Source of the DNA: JBBDIO01 sp040880365
GTDB taxonomy: Bacteria > Chloroflexota > Anaerolineae > Caldilineales > Caldilineaceae
Direction: 5' to 3'
DNA length: 39,612 nt
NCBI GenBank assembly: GCA_040880365.1
Contig: JBBDIO010000086.1
Location: 1-39,612, forward strand
Position 1 is the stretch's first letter; the number at the start of each line of letters is the position of its first letter. A program made the translations under genes and the position numbers. The notes under the pieces are model-generated. The model did not search any database. It had not been told where the DNA came from and worked only from the letters and a program-made list of their open reading frames with translations. Below, in pieces: positions 1 through 7,485 of this stretch.

Positions 1-1
1 C

Positions 2-241
2 GATGATGACGCGTCGTTGCGCAAGACCATTTACAATTGGTATTTCTGGGCCTATGTGGTGAAACGCACCCACGGACGCCGCCCCGCGACGCTGGCCGTG
101 GGCACGCTGCGCCGTCTGTTCTGGGATAGCGCACAAGATGTGTGGCTGGATCGCAATTTTCAACTGGCAGGGTTGACGGTGGAGATGTCTGTGATTAAAC
201 TGCGCGCACTGCTTGCCGCAGGCATAAAAGGTAATTCGTAA
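2..241 (+). CDS. C-terminal fragment of an unidentified protein (possibly a glycosyltransferase)
   Basis: This frame is open from the first bases of the window, so the gene begins upstream and only the last 79 codons or so are seen. A TTG at 17 could serve formally as a start but has no reason to be one, because the frame continues upstream of it. The visible part is rich in aromatic and basic residues (a YNWYFWAYVVKR stretch near the front) and ends in a Leu/Ala-rich helix, as the amphipathic C-terminal tail of many family 2 glycosyltransferases does. No catalytic motif is visible, so this is a guess from context. It stops immediately before the GTG start of a methyltransferase, which suggests one operon. 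Confidence 0.5.
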   Translation, partial: DDDASLRKTIYNWYFWAYVVKRTHGRRPATLAVGTLRRLFWDSAQDVWLDRNFQLAGLTVEMSVIKLRALLAAGIKGNS

Positions 242-1087
242 GTGCATATGCTATCATTCCGCGATTTCGTGCGGCTGGGCGCCGACCAGCAATATGCGCA
301 AAGTAACCCGCTGGCCGCGGCCTTTTTTCGGCTGGTAGGGCCATTGGGCACCCATGCCCGCATCCGCAATGCACGGGTAATCAACACCCTGTGGGGCATG
401 GATTTGAACGGCAAGCGCGTGCTCGATGTGGGCTGCGGGCATGGCTATACTCTCTTTTGGCTGGCGCGGCGTTTTCCCGGCGCGACGCTGCTGGGCATGG
501 ACATCGACGCCGCCCAGATTGCGGGCTGTCGTCGCGCGACAGAAGCCACGGGCGTGGAGAATCTGCACTTCCGCCCCGGCGTCTATACGGATCTGCCCGA
601 TGACGCCGCCTATGATCTGGTGATCGCCATCGATGTGCTGGAACATCTGCACGAAGATGAGGCCATGCTGGCGAAGATCGCCACGGTCTTGCGACCGGGG
701 GGCACGGTGGTGATCCACGTACCCTTGCGCCATCAGGTGCAGCGGCGCATCCTGCCGGCGTTTCGTGCACATACGGTTCACGATCATGTGCGCGATGAAT
801 ATTTGCCGCATGAGATTGTGGAAAAAGTGACGCGCGCCGGTTTGCAGGTAGATCGGCTGGCCTATGGCTTTGGCTGGTGGGGCGAGCTGGGTTTCGAGCT
901 GAACAACCTGTTCTGGCAGTCGCGGCTGCTGCGCAATCTAACGGCATTGGCAACCTTGCCTATCGCGCTGTGGGCCGGCTATCGCGATGCGTGTAGCCGC
1001 CTGCCCTTTGGCAATTCTATGGTGCTGTTGGCGTCGCGTCCGCATACTTCCGGCCGCGTAATACTTTCTCAGAGTGAAATAGGATGA
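242..1087 (+). CDS. class I SAM-dependent methyltransferase
   Basis: 281 residues of the Methyltransf_11/12-like Rossmann fold. Motif I (VLDVGCGHG) lies at about residues 60-68 and binds the methionine part of SAM. The acidic residue at the end of strand 2 is Asp87 (GMDID). The post-III region has the LEHLHEDEAML and LRPGG signatures typical of methyltransferases acting on small molecules or glycans. The GTG start directly follows the preceding stop. An AAAGG element at 227-231 is well spaced for this GTG and too far from the in-frame ATG at 248, so GTG is preferred. The gene overlaps the next start by four bases (ATGA-type). The substrate cannot be read from sequence. The neighbours (two more methyltransferases, an LPG-synthase-like membrane protein) suggest methylation of a cell-surface glycan or lipid. 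Confidence 0.88.
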   Translation: MHMLSFRDFVRLGADQQYAQSNPLAAAFFRLVGPLGTHARIRNARVINTLWGMDLNGKRVLDVGCGHGYTLFWLARRFPGATLLGMDIDAAQIAGCRRATEATGVENLHFRPGVYTDLPDDAAYDLVIAIDVLEHLHEDEAMLAKIATVLRPGGTVVIHVPLRHQVQRRILPAFRAHTVHDHVRDEYLPHEIVEKVTRAGLQVDRLAYGFGWWGELGFELNNLFWQSRLLRNLTALATLPIALWAGYRDACSRLPFGNSMVLLASRPHTSGRVILSQSEIG

Positions 1088-1880
1088 GTCTGAATCAGAT
1101 CCAGAATACGCCCGCGTCTTTGGCCGAGCTGCAACGTTCCTATGATGCGTTGTATCGGGGCTGGATGGGCGAACACGAGAACACCGACCAGGCCCAGCGC
1201 ATGTTGGACCTGCTAGAGGTGCGCGCCGGGCAGCGTCTGTTGGATGTGGGCTGCGGCACGGGCGCATTGTTGCATGTGGCGGCGGCGCGCGGGCTGGATG
1301 TGCTGGGCGTGGATCTTTCGCCGGTGGCCTTGACACACGCACGCGCCCGCTATGAACTGGATACGCGCCTGTTGCTGGGTTCGGGCGAGGATTTGCCCTG
1401 TGCCGATGCGGGCTTTGATTATGTGGTGAACCTGGGCAGTCTGGAGCATTTTCTCGACCCCGCTTTGGCGGTGCAGGAAATGGCGCGCGTGTTGAAACCG
1501 GGGGGCAAGGCGGCATTGCTGGTCCCCAATTCGCACCACCTGCGCGCGCTGTATAATGTGTGGAAATATGGGGATATCATCTCTGATTTGCAGGAGTATG
1601 AACGTTTTGCCACGCGCGGCGAATGGGAACGGCTGCTGGCGGCGAACGGGCTGCCGGTGATTTCGGCCCACAAATATGATACGGGCATGGCGCGCATCTA
1701 TCGGCCTGGGCGNNNNNNNNNNGGCGCGAAATTTTCTGGACTTTTTATAACGTTCTGTATCGGCTCTTTGGCAACCGCTGGATTCCTTTTAATCTGACCT
1801 ATACGTTCATCTTTGTGTGTGAGCGAGGGCAGAGTATGACGGGGGCAGATGCAGGCAAAATCAGCAAGGGGCAGCCATGA
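1084..1880 (+). CDS. class I SAM-dependent methyltransferase, interrupted by a 10-N gap
   Basis: Motif I (LLDVGCGTG) is at residues 52-60, followed by GVDLS at the end of strand 2 and the EMARVLKPGG post-III motif, so this is a second Methyltransf_11-type enzyme. Read literally, the frame ends at 1797, but that tail is implausible and created by the arbitrary 10-N gap at 1713-1722. After the gap another frame reads on sensibly (starting REIFWTFYNVLYRLFGNRW) and ends with TGA at 1878-1880, making an ATGA overlap with the next gene just as the other junctions here do. The true gap length should therefore be 2 modulo 3. The product would be roughly 265 residues. Substrate unknown; see the flanking methyltransferases. 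Confidence 0.82.
1713..1722. other. assembly gap (10 N) inside a methyltransferase gene
   Basis: Ten N lie within the 3' third of the second methyltransferase. The coding frame before the gap and the plausible coding frame after it differ, so the placeholder length is not the real length. Confidence 0.97.
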
Positions 1881-2830
1881 GTGAGCTTGCTGTGCAAACC
1901 GTGCTCGCGCTCAATGCGCTTTCGCCCCTCGCGCCCAATCTGCGCGCGCTCGACCAGGCCAAACTGAGCGTAGACGAGTATCAACAGTGGGAACAGGCAC
2001 AACTGGCGCAGCTCATCCCCGAATTTGGCGGCTATTGGGATCTGCGCGGCAAGCAGGTGCTGGATCTGGGCTGTGGGCTGGGCGGCAAGACCATTTACTA
2101 TGCCCAGTCGGGCGCGCGCCAGGTGGTCGGTATCGATCTGCGCACCAACAGCCTGGAATCGGCGCGCCTATTGGGCGAAGAGCGCACCGGTAAGATTGGC
2201 GAAGATCAAACCGGCACGCAGAATTCCCAGTTTTGTCTGAACGATGCGGCGCGGATGCCCTTTGCCGATAACACCTTCGACGCGATTGTCTCCATCAATG
2301 TGCTGGAGCATGTCGATGACCTCTATCACACCCTGCGCGAGTGCCAGCGCGTGTTGCAGCCGGGGGGTGTCATGCTCTTTCACTTCCCGCCCTTCTATAG
2401 CCCGTGGGGCGCGCATCTGGAAGGGTGGATCAACTTCCCCTGGCCCCATGTGTTTTTTCCCGATAGTGTGCTGTTGCAGGCCGCGCACCGGGTAGAACTG
2501 GCGAAGCGGCGCAATGCCCATTACATCCCCACGGCGCAGGTCGATTGGGGGCGCCTGGATCATCTGCCGGAGCTGAACCGGGTGACCGCGGGCGAGTTTT
2601 TTCATCTGATCGAGGCGGTGGGCCTGGGTGTGGCCTATGCGCGCATGTTGCCCTTTGGTCGCCACTTTCTGGCGCGCCGCGGCGCAAAGGCGCAACAACT
2701 GCTGGCGTGGTTGGAAGGTGTATCCCAATTGCCGGGTTTGCGCGAGGTGATGGCGACCAAGATGGTTTTCGTGCTGACCAAGCACCCCGGCGCACGCGTC
2801 GCGCCGCCCGAACCGCCGCACTCTCCATGA
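1877..2830 (+). CDS. class I SAM-dependent methyltransferase
   Basis: 317 residues. Motif I (VLDLGCGLGG) is at 61-70, the strand-2 acidic residue is in VGIDLRTNS, and INVLEHVDDLYHTLRE plus VLQPGG form the post-catalytic region. The C-terminal half carries many aromatic residues (FPPFYSPWGAHLEGWINFPWPH), which in methyltransferases of surface-glycan clusters often line an acceptor site. The ATG overlaps the preceding stop and the TGA overlaps the next start (2827-2830), so it is translationally coupled on both sides. It is longer than the two methyltransferases upstream and not a close duplicate of them. Acceptor unknown. Confidence 0.9.
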   Translation: MSELAVQTVLALNALSPLAPNLRALDQAKLSVDEYQQWEQAQLAQLIPEFGGYWDLRGKQVLDLGCGLGGKTIYYAQSGARQVVGIDLRTNSLESARLLGEERTGKIGEDQTGTQNSQFCLNDAARMPFADNTFDAIVSINVLEHVDDLYHTLRECQRVLQPGGVMLFHFPPFYSPWGAHLEGWINFPWPHVFFPDSVLLQAAHRVELAKRRNAHYIPTAQVDWGRLDHLPELNRVTAGEFFHLIEAVGLGVAYARMLPFGRHFLARRGAKAQQLLAWLEGVSQLPGLREVMATKMVFVLTKHPGARVAPPEPPHSP

Positions 2831-3846
2831 AACCGGATACATGGCTGGGCACACAGCGGGTGGGCGCGAGGCTGCAACAGCCGTGGGTGCGCAAGCTGCT
2901 GCTGGCGGGCATTCCGCTGCTGGTGGTGGGGTTGATGGGCGTGTTGATCTGGCGCAATTTTGCCAGCATCGTGGCTTTCCCGTGGCGGCTGCACGCCGGC
3001 TATATTGGGCTGGCGTTGCTCTTTCATTCCCTGGCGCTGTGGGTCACTTTTTGGGTGTGGCACCTCATGCTGCGCGCGCTGGGCAATTTCGGCCAACTTG
3101 CCGCCAATCTGCGCTTCTACTACGTCTCCACACTGGCAAAACGTCTGCCCACGGGCTTGCCCTATGTGGGCGGGCGTCTGTTTTTATACAAACAGATGCG
3201 CGTGAGTGGGGCCGCGGTGCTGAACTGCATCTTTCTGGAAAATCTGCTCATCGGCACCGCGGGTGTGCTCTTTTTTGTGGCGCTTTTGCCTATCTATACC
3301 ATGCCGGTTGCGCCGTGGGTGCGCCTGGGGCTGGTGGGGCTGGGGATAGGGCTGGTGGCGGCGTTGCTCTTGCGTTCGGGCTTTGCCGTGGAATTTACAA
3401 ATTGGGTGCTGGGGCGGCTGGGCAAGACCGGGCTGGACCGTGCGCCCACGCGCCGGGAGATGTTCACCTGGATAGGGCTGTATGTGTTGCCGTGGCCGCT
3501 GGCCGCGCTGTCCCTCTATTACGCCGCGCGCGGATTTTCCACGTCCATTGCCATCAGCATCCCCGATGCCATGATGATTTCCACCCTGGCGACGCTGGTC
3601 ACGCTGTTGAACTTCATCATCCCCGCGGGGCTGGGACTCAAGGAGATTACGCTGGCTGCGCTCCTCGCGCCGTGGATGCCCTTGCCGACCGCGATTGTGT
3701 TCAGCCTTATTTATCGCCTGTTGCACACACTCAACGATATTGTATGGGCGTTGCTGGCCTTGTTGATACCTGTGTCGGCACCCGTGCCTGTGCCGGGTGA
3801 AAATACGCACACATCAACCCCGGAATTGGGAGATGAACGCAGATGA
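2827..3846 (+). CDS. UPF0104 / LPG-synthase-TM family integral membrane protein
   Basis: 339 residues from the ATG that overlaps the previous stop; the open frame extends further upstream but that part lies inside the methyltransferase gene. There are about eight hydrophobic segments, beginning at roughly residues 23-45. The family signatures of the lysylphosphatidylglycerol synthase TM region are visible: the YYVSTLAKRLPTGLPYVGGR loop near residue 98, the ENLLIG segment, and near the C-terminus NFIIPAGLGLKEITLAALL followed by an RLLHTLNDIVWALLA helix. Proteins of this family flip or modify lipids in the cytoplasmic membrane or accompany glycolipid clusters. No soluble aminoacyl-transferase domain is present, so lysyl-PG synthesis is not implied. 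It is coupled to the methyltransferases upstream and to the PemK-like gene downstream by ATGA overlaps. Confidence 0.85.
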   Translation: MKPDTWLGTQRVGARLQQPWVRKLLLAGIPLLVVGLMGVLIWRNFASIVAFPWRLHAGYIGLALLFHSLALWVTFWVWHLMLRALGNFGQLAANLRFYYVSTLAKRLPTGLPYVGGRLFLYKQMRVSGAAVLNCIFLENLLIGTAGVLFFVALLPIYTMPVAPWVRLGLVGLGIGLVAALLLRSGFAVEFTNWVLGRLGKTGLDRAPTRREMFTWIGLYVLPWPLAALSLYYAARGFSTSIAISIPDAMMISTLATLVTLLNFIIPAGLGLKEITLAALLAPWMPLPTAIVFSLIYRLLHTLNDIVWALLALLIPVSAPVPVPGENTHTSTPELGDERR

Positions 3847-4313
3847 GCGAACCGGCAGAAATCGTGCCGCCCACTGGCGCGGGCAACCGCGTCATCAACC
3901 AGGGCGATATATACTGGATAACCTTTTATCCAGTATATGCGGGGCCGGAAGATGCCACAGCCGGGGCAGATGGCGCGCGGGAATCCGCGATTCCTCATCC
4001 CTGTGTCCCTCATCCCTGCGTCCCCCACCCCTATGTCATCGTGCAGGACGACCTGTTTAATCACAGCCGCATCCACACCGTCGTCGTCTGCGCGCTGACT
4101 TCGAACCTGCACCGCGCGGGCGAAACGCCGGGCAATGTGCTGCTGGATGCGGGCGAGGCCAATCTGCCCAAACAAAGTGTGGTGGAAGTGTCGAAAGTTT
4201 CGAGCGTGGAAAAGGCCCGCCTGGGCGCCTATGTGGGAACACTCAGCGCCGCGCGCGTCCACCAGATTCTGGCCGGAATGCGCTTTTTGCAGAAGACGTT
4301 TTTCGCGCGCTAG
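3843..4313 (+). CDS. PemK/MazF-like protein without a visible antitoxin
   Basis: 156 residues. The MazF/PemK fold is recognisable: GDIYWITFYP at 21-30, HPYVIVQDD at 62-70, TVVVCALTSN at 79-88 and the C-terminal helix HQILAGMRFLQ. Family toxins are ribosome-independent mRNA endonucleases. Two points are unusual. About 25 extra residues separate the first strand from the VIVQ strand, including three PHPCV/PHPCV/PHPYV units. The arginine that precedes the conserved Pro in classical MazF (catalytic Arg25 in B. subtilis) is His62 here, while the catalytic Thr appears kept as Thr86. The gene overlaps the membrane-protein gene by four bases, and no AbrB- or RHH-type antitoxin is next to it. It may be a subfamily with altered activity. 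Confidence 0.78.
   Translation: MSEPAEIVPPTGAGNRVINQGDIYWITFYPVYAGPEDATAGADGARESAIPHPCVPHPCVPHPYVIVQDDLFNHSRIHTVVVCALTSNLHRAGETPGNVLLDAGEANLPKQSVVEVSKVSSVEKARLGAYVGTLSAARVHQILAGMRFLQKTFFAR
3909..3938 (+). repeat. perfect 11-bp inverted repeat inside the PemK-like gene
   Basis: ATATACTGGAT at 3909-3919 is followed by the 8-base loop AACCTTTT and the exact complement ATCCAGTATAT at 3928-3938. It covers codons 23-32 of the PemK-like reading frame. It would form a stable mRNA hairpin near the 5' end or serve as a dyad operator. Confidence 0.8.
3993..4037 (+). repeat. 15-bp tandem repeat x3, in frame
   Basis: Three consecutive 15-bp units (3993-4007, 4008-4022, 4023-4037) encode PHPCV, PHPCV and PHPYV within the PemK-like protein. 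The third unit has diverged and joins the conserved strand. Confidence 0.85.
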
Positions 4314-4643
4314 CGGCCCGATTGGGTCGGCGCCAGCCGCGTGGGATCATGCGCAGCGTCTCCCACGCCGGTTATTTGTCCATTTCGCGTGCCATCTTGC
4401 TTACCCCTGTCTATTACTCGAGTAAATACCCCATTGGTAGTAGTGGATTATTGGCGATTTTGGGCATGATGGGGGTTGAAGATTACCCGATCAGGGTATT
4501 GAATCGGAAGGTATTTGGCTCTATGCTCTGCATCAGTGAAAGCGGCGTGTGCCATTTTGCACAGCAGCCGCCGCCAAATATCAACTAGCGACAGTTTTGC
4601 TACAATCACGCAGATCCTGATTATTGAGAGGGAGACATCCAGT
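4314..4643. other. intergenic region of 330 bp
   Basis: It separates the envelope/methyltransferase operon from the secreted-protein gene. A plus-strand open frame exists at 4322-4588, but its composition and lack of a ribosome site do not support a gene. A small dyad TACCC-N5-GGGTA lies at 4484-4498. The promoter of the downstream gene must be here (TACAAT occurs near 4600), but no convincing -35 partner was found. Confidence 0.6.
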
Positions 4644-6194
4644 ATGAAATTACGACGTATGAAGTTTCTGGTAGTCGTATCCGCGATCCTGGCATTGGTA
4701 ATGTCATCGGTCGCCGGTGCGCAGATTTCTTATGAGAAATCGACATTCACCAGCTACCAGGTTGTGAACCTGGGCGAGAACGATACCACGGTCACCGCCT
4801 CGTACTATGACAATACGGGCACCGTTGTGCGTTCGGTCGACCTGCCCGTGGGCGGCGATGGTGGCGTTGCCACCGTGTTGCTGGCGCTGGATAACGAGCT
4901 GGGCGCGGGTCAGTTCTCCGCCACCCTGAGCGCGTCCGAGCCTCTGGCCGCGGTCGTCAATCAGCAGTTGGGTGACGGAGGCAGCAATGTCTCGACTGCA
5001 CCCTTCAGCTCCTACACCGCAGTTACCGGCGGCGCGACTTCGGTCACCGTCCCGGTCATCATGCACAACTGGTTTGGCTATCACACCCAGCTGTACATCC
5101 AGAACGTAAGCGGCAGCGATACCGCGAATGTGACCATCACCTACCGCCCGACGACGTTTGACGGCTGTTTGGCCGGCTCGACGGGTCAGTCTGAAACCGT
5201 CCCCGGTGGCCTGAATTCGCTGGCTTCCAAGTCGGTTTCCCAGCTGAACAATACCGGGCTGGGTCTGTCGGGTGCGCCTTCGGGTTGTGAAGGCTTCAAC
5301 GGCCGTTTCCTGGGTAGCGCCGAAGTGACTTCCGATGTGGAAATCGCCGTGGTTGCCAACCAGTACGTGCAAGACAAGCTGTTCACCTATAATGGTTTCA
5401 CCAGCGTCGAAGCCGGCACCGATTTGATTCTGCCCGCCTACCTGCGCAACTGGTTCAACTACTATGCCAGCCTGACCATTGCCAACCCCGGTGCTGCGCC
5501 TGCCAATGTCACGGTCAACTACAACCCGGACCCGAACGATCCGTTCGTGACGCCGTCGGCCCCCATCAGCGCGAACCACACCATCCCGGCAGGTGAGTCC
5601 ATCACCATCTATGATGGCCCCACGGGTGGCTCGGATATTTCCAGCGCCTATCCCTATGGCACCAACTCGCGCTTCTTTGGTTCGGTCGGTGTGACATCGA
5701 ATGTGCCTGTAGTTGCCATGATCAACCAGGAAGCCACCGGCGCTTCGGGTAACCAGGCCGGCACCTACAACAGCATGACCGCTTCTTCGGGCAGTCAGAC
5801 CATCAGCGTGCCCCTGATTCAGTCGGATTTCTACGGCTACTACACTTCGCTGACCATTGCCAGTGTCGACGGCACGAACCCGCAGGTGCGCATCACCTAC
5901 ACCTCGGACAGCGAATTCAGCTCGAACCAGGGCTTCACCAAGTCTTATGTGCATACCCTGTCCAGTGGCTTCCTCAACCGTTATGAGGGTGCCGGTGTGG
6001 AAGCAGCCCGTAGCGACATTCTGAGTGACGCCGCCTGGGAAAGTGGTGGTACCCGCCGCTTCATCGGTTCGGCCCTCATCGAAGTGGTCAGCGGTTCCGA
6101 CGTTGTGGCTTTCGTCAACTCTGAAAGCAACACGGCGCCCAACGCTGCCACCCGCGACTCCATGTACACGTTCAATGCCTTCAACCTCGACTAA
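4644..6194 (+). CDS. secreted protein with tandem beta-type repeats, function unknown
   Basis: 516 residues from ATG 4644, which has GAGAGGGAG upstream; the open frame further upstream is not used. A classical signal peptide is present: basic MKLRRMK, a hydrophobic core to about residue 23 and an A-G-A cleavage site at about 24-26. The mature part consists of three or four related units of roughly 125-140 residues. Each has a strand-loop with a [NSD][WF][FY]-[GN]-Y motif followed by a strand (HNWFGYHTQLYIQNVS, RNWFNYYASLTIANPG, SDFYGYYTSLTIASVD), then V-T-I-T-Y-like strands, then a RF[LFI]GS motif and a VAVVNQ-like strand. Cys is nearly absent. The composition (Ser/Thr/Asn/Gly rich, low in Lys) suits an extracellular or S-layer-associated protein. 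I do not recognise a named family. Confidence 0.85.
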   Translation: MKLRRMKFLVVVSAILALVMSSVAGAQISYEKSTFTSYQVVNLGENDTTVTASYYDNTGTVVRSVDLPVGGDGGVATVLLALDNELGAGQFSATLSASEPLAAVVNQQLGDGGSNVSTAPFSSYTAVTGGATSVTVPVIMHNWFGYHTQLYIQNVSGSDTANVTITYRPTTFDGCLAGSTGQSETVPGGLNSLASKSVSQLNNTGLGLSGAPSGCEGFNGRFLGSAEVTSDVEIAVVANQYVQDKLFTYNGFTSVEAGTDLILPAYLRNWFNYYASLTIANPGAAPANVTVNYNPDPNDPFVTPSAPISANHTIPAGESITIYDGPTGGSDISSAYPYGTNSRFFGSVGVTSNVPVVAMINQEATGASGNQAGTYNSMTASSGSQTISVPLIQSDFYGYYTSLTIASVDGTNPQVRITYTSDSEFSSNQGFTKSYVHTLSSGFLNRYEGAGVEAARSDILSDAAWESGGTRRFIGSALIEVVSGSDVVAFVNSESNTAPNAATRDSMYTFNAFNLD

Positions 6195-6223
6195 CACTTT
6201 CGAGAGTTAATGGATAGTAGTAC

Positions 6224-6270
6224 AATACTGAGACCATTGGGGCTACCTCAATGGTCTCAGTATTCTTTTA
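6224..6270 (+). terminator. strong hairpin terminator/attenuator between secreted protein and lipoprotein genes
   Basis: A perfect 16-bp stem (6224-6239 with 6249-6264, arm AATACTGAGACCATTG) and a 9-base loop are followed by CTTTTA. It starts about 30 bp after the stop of the secreted-protein gene. The ribosome site of the next gene (AGGAGG, 6270-6275) begins directly after it, so it either terminates or throttles transcription into the lipoprotein gene. Confidence 0.85.
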
Positions 6271-6282
6271 GGAGGACCTTGG

Positions 6283-7476
6283 ATGACTCGAACCATACGA
6301 ATTTTCGTGTGTACTGTTTTAACCATGCTGGTCTTGGTCGCCTGTGATGCGCCGGTTGATGTGCCGGGCGGCGAACCGGTAGCGACGGAGCCTACGCCCG
6401 CGGTTGTAGAGGCACCGGAGGCTGTCCCCGCGCCGGAATCTCCCCTTTCTGCGCAATCGCCATTGGCCCCGCCCCAGGTGCAACCCCTTGCCCAGGATTA
6501 TGTGCGCCCCGATGGCCCCCATCTGCTTTTCTCCTCGGCGCGCGACGAGGCCCGCGCGGGCGTACGCGGCTGGTATCTGCTGAATCTGGACAGCGAGGAA
6601 GTATTGCCCGCGCCTGTGACTAACCTCGACGGGTTGACGGTGAACAGCCTGAGCTGGGTAGATGAGTTGAGCCTTTTCATCGCGCAGATGACCGACGCGC
6701 AGAATCATTCCAATCTCTATTTGCTGGATTTTGCGGGCGCGATTGTGGGGCAATTGACCTATGACGCGTTTGAGGCAGGCAATGCCGATTATTCCGCGGA
6801 GACCGAGCTGTTTGTCTATGTCTGTCTGATCCAGGACCTGGATATCTGCGTCACCGCGGCCAATGATCCGGGCCTACTCAACCTCACTGCGCTGAACACG
6901 CGCGAAGCGGGTCCCCAGTGGTCGCCCGATGGGGAGACGGTGCTCTTTGTTTCCAATGCGGCGGGGGTGGTGAATGTGTGGGCTGTCGATGCCGACGGTG
7001 CGAATCGCCGCAACCTGAGCGCGGTGGGCCTGGATGGGGCTTTGCGTGAAGAAGGCGATGCCAGCTGGTCGCCCGATGGCGAGTCGATTCTCTTTCGCGC
7101 GACCGCCGATGGCAACGCCGAAATCTATCTCATGGATGCCGATGGCGAGAATCGACGCAACCTGACCGAGAACCCGGCCAACGACGCCAATCCGGTCTGG
7201 TCGCCCGATGGAAGCTACATTGCCTTCCGTTCGGATCGCGATGAGGGGCAAGATATCTATGTGCTGGATCCTGCTACCGGCGATGTGGTGAATGTGACCA
7301 ACACGCCCCAAACGCGCGAAAACAATTTTGTGTGGTCAGTCGATAGCACGCAGATCGTTTTCGATGCCCAGGTAGATGATGTGTTCGATATCTATGTGGT
7401 GAATGTAGATGGCAGCGACGTGCGCAATCTGACCAATAGCCCGGCGGATGATTTGGATCCCCAGTGGGTTGAGTAG
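6283..7476 (+). CDS. lipoprotein with TolB/PD40-type beta-propeller repeats
   Basis: 397 residues with a very clear AGGAGG ribosome site 7 bases before the ATG. The N-terminus is a lipoprotein signal peptide with lipobox L-V-A-Cys21, so the mature protein should be anchored to the membrane by its N-terminal Cys. A Pro/Glu/Ala-rich linker (about 25-70) follows. From about residue 200 on there are repeated WSPDG...ILF.S/R blocks, the signature of PD40/WD40-like propeller blades as in TolB, each followed by an IYLMDADG-type strand. At least five blades are recognisable. TolB itself acts in the Tol-Pal system of diderms; an isolated lipoprotein propeller here more likely binds a ligand or protein at the cell surface. 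Transcription may depend on read-through of the upstream hairpin. Confidence 0.87.
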   Translation: MTRTIRIFVCTVLTMLVLVACDAPVDVPGGEPVATEPTPAVVEAPEAVPAPESPLSAQSPLAPPQVQPLAQDYVRPDGPHLLFSSARDEARAGVRGWYLLNLDSEEVLPAPVTNLDGLTVNSLSWVDELSLFIAQMTDAQNHSNLYLLDFAGAIVGQLTYDAFEAGNADYSAETELFVYVCLIQDLDICVTAANDPGLLNLTALNTREAGPQWSPDGETVLFVSNAAGVVNVWAVDADGANRRNLSAVGLDGALREEGDASWSPDGESILFRATADGNAEIYLMDADGENRRNLTENPANDANPVWSPDGSYIAFRSDRDEGQDIYVLDPATGDVVNVTNTPQTRENNFVWSVDSTQIVFDAQVDDVFDIYVVNVDGSDVRNLTNSPADDLDPQWVE

Positions 7477-7485
7477 CCTGGCGCG

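Noticed and set aside
4322..4588. 88-codon open frame downstream of the PemK-like gene, possible missing antitoxin
   Set aside because: No DNA-binding or acidic antitoxin features and no ribosome site. It also follows rather than precedes the toxin-like gene.
4704..6197. 497-codon open frame on the minus strand, opposite the secreted-protein gene
   Set aside because: The sense strand has signal peptide, ribosome site and terminator; the antisense product is Arg/His/Gly rich and not protein-like.
6221..6226. TACAAT as -10 box of a promoter for the lipoprotein
   Set aside because: The matching -35 position (TTTCGA) is poor, and the box overlaps the hairpin arm. It is kept only as an alternative within the attenuator finding.
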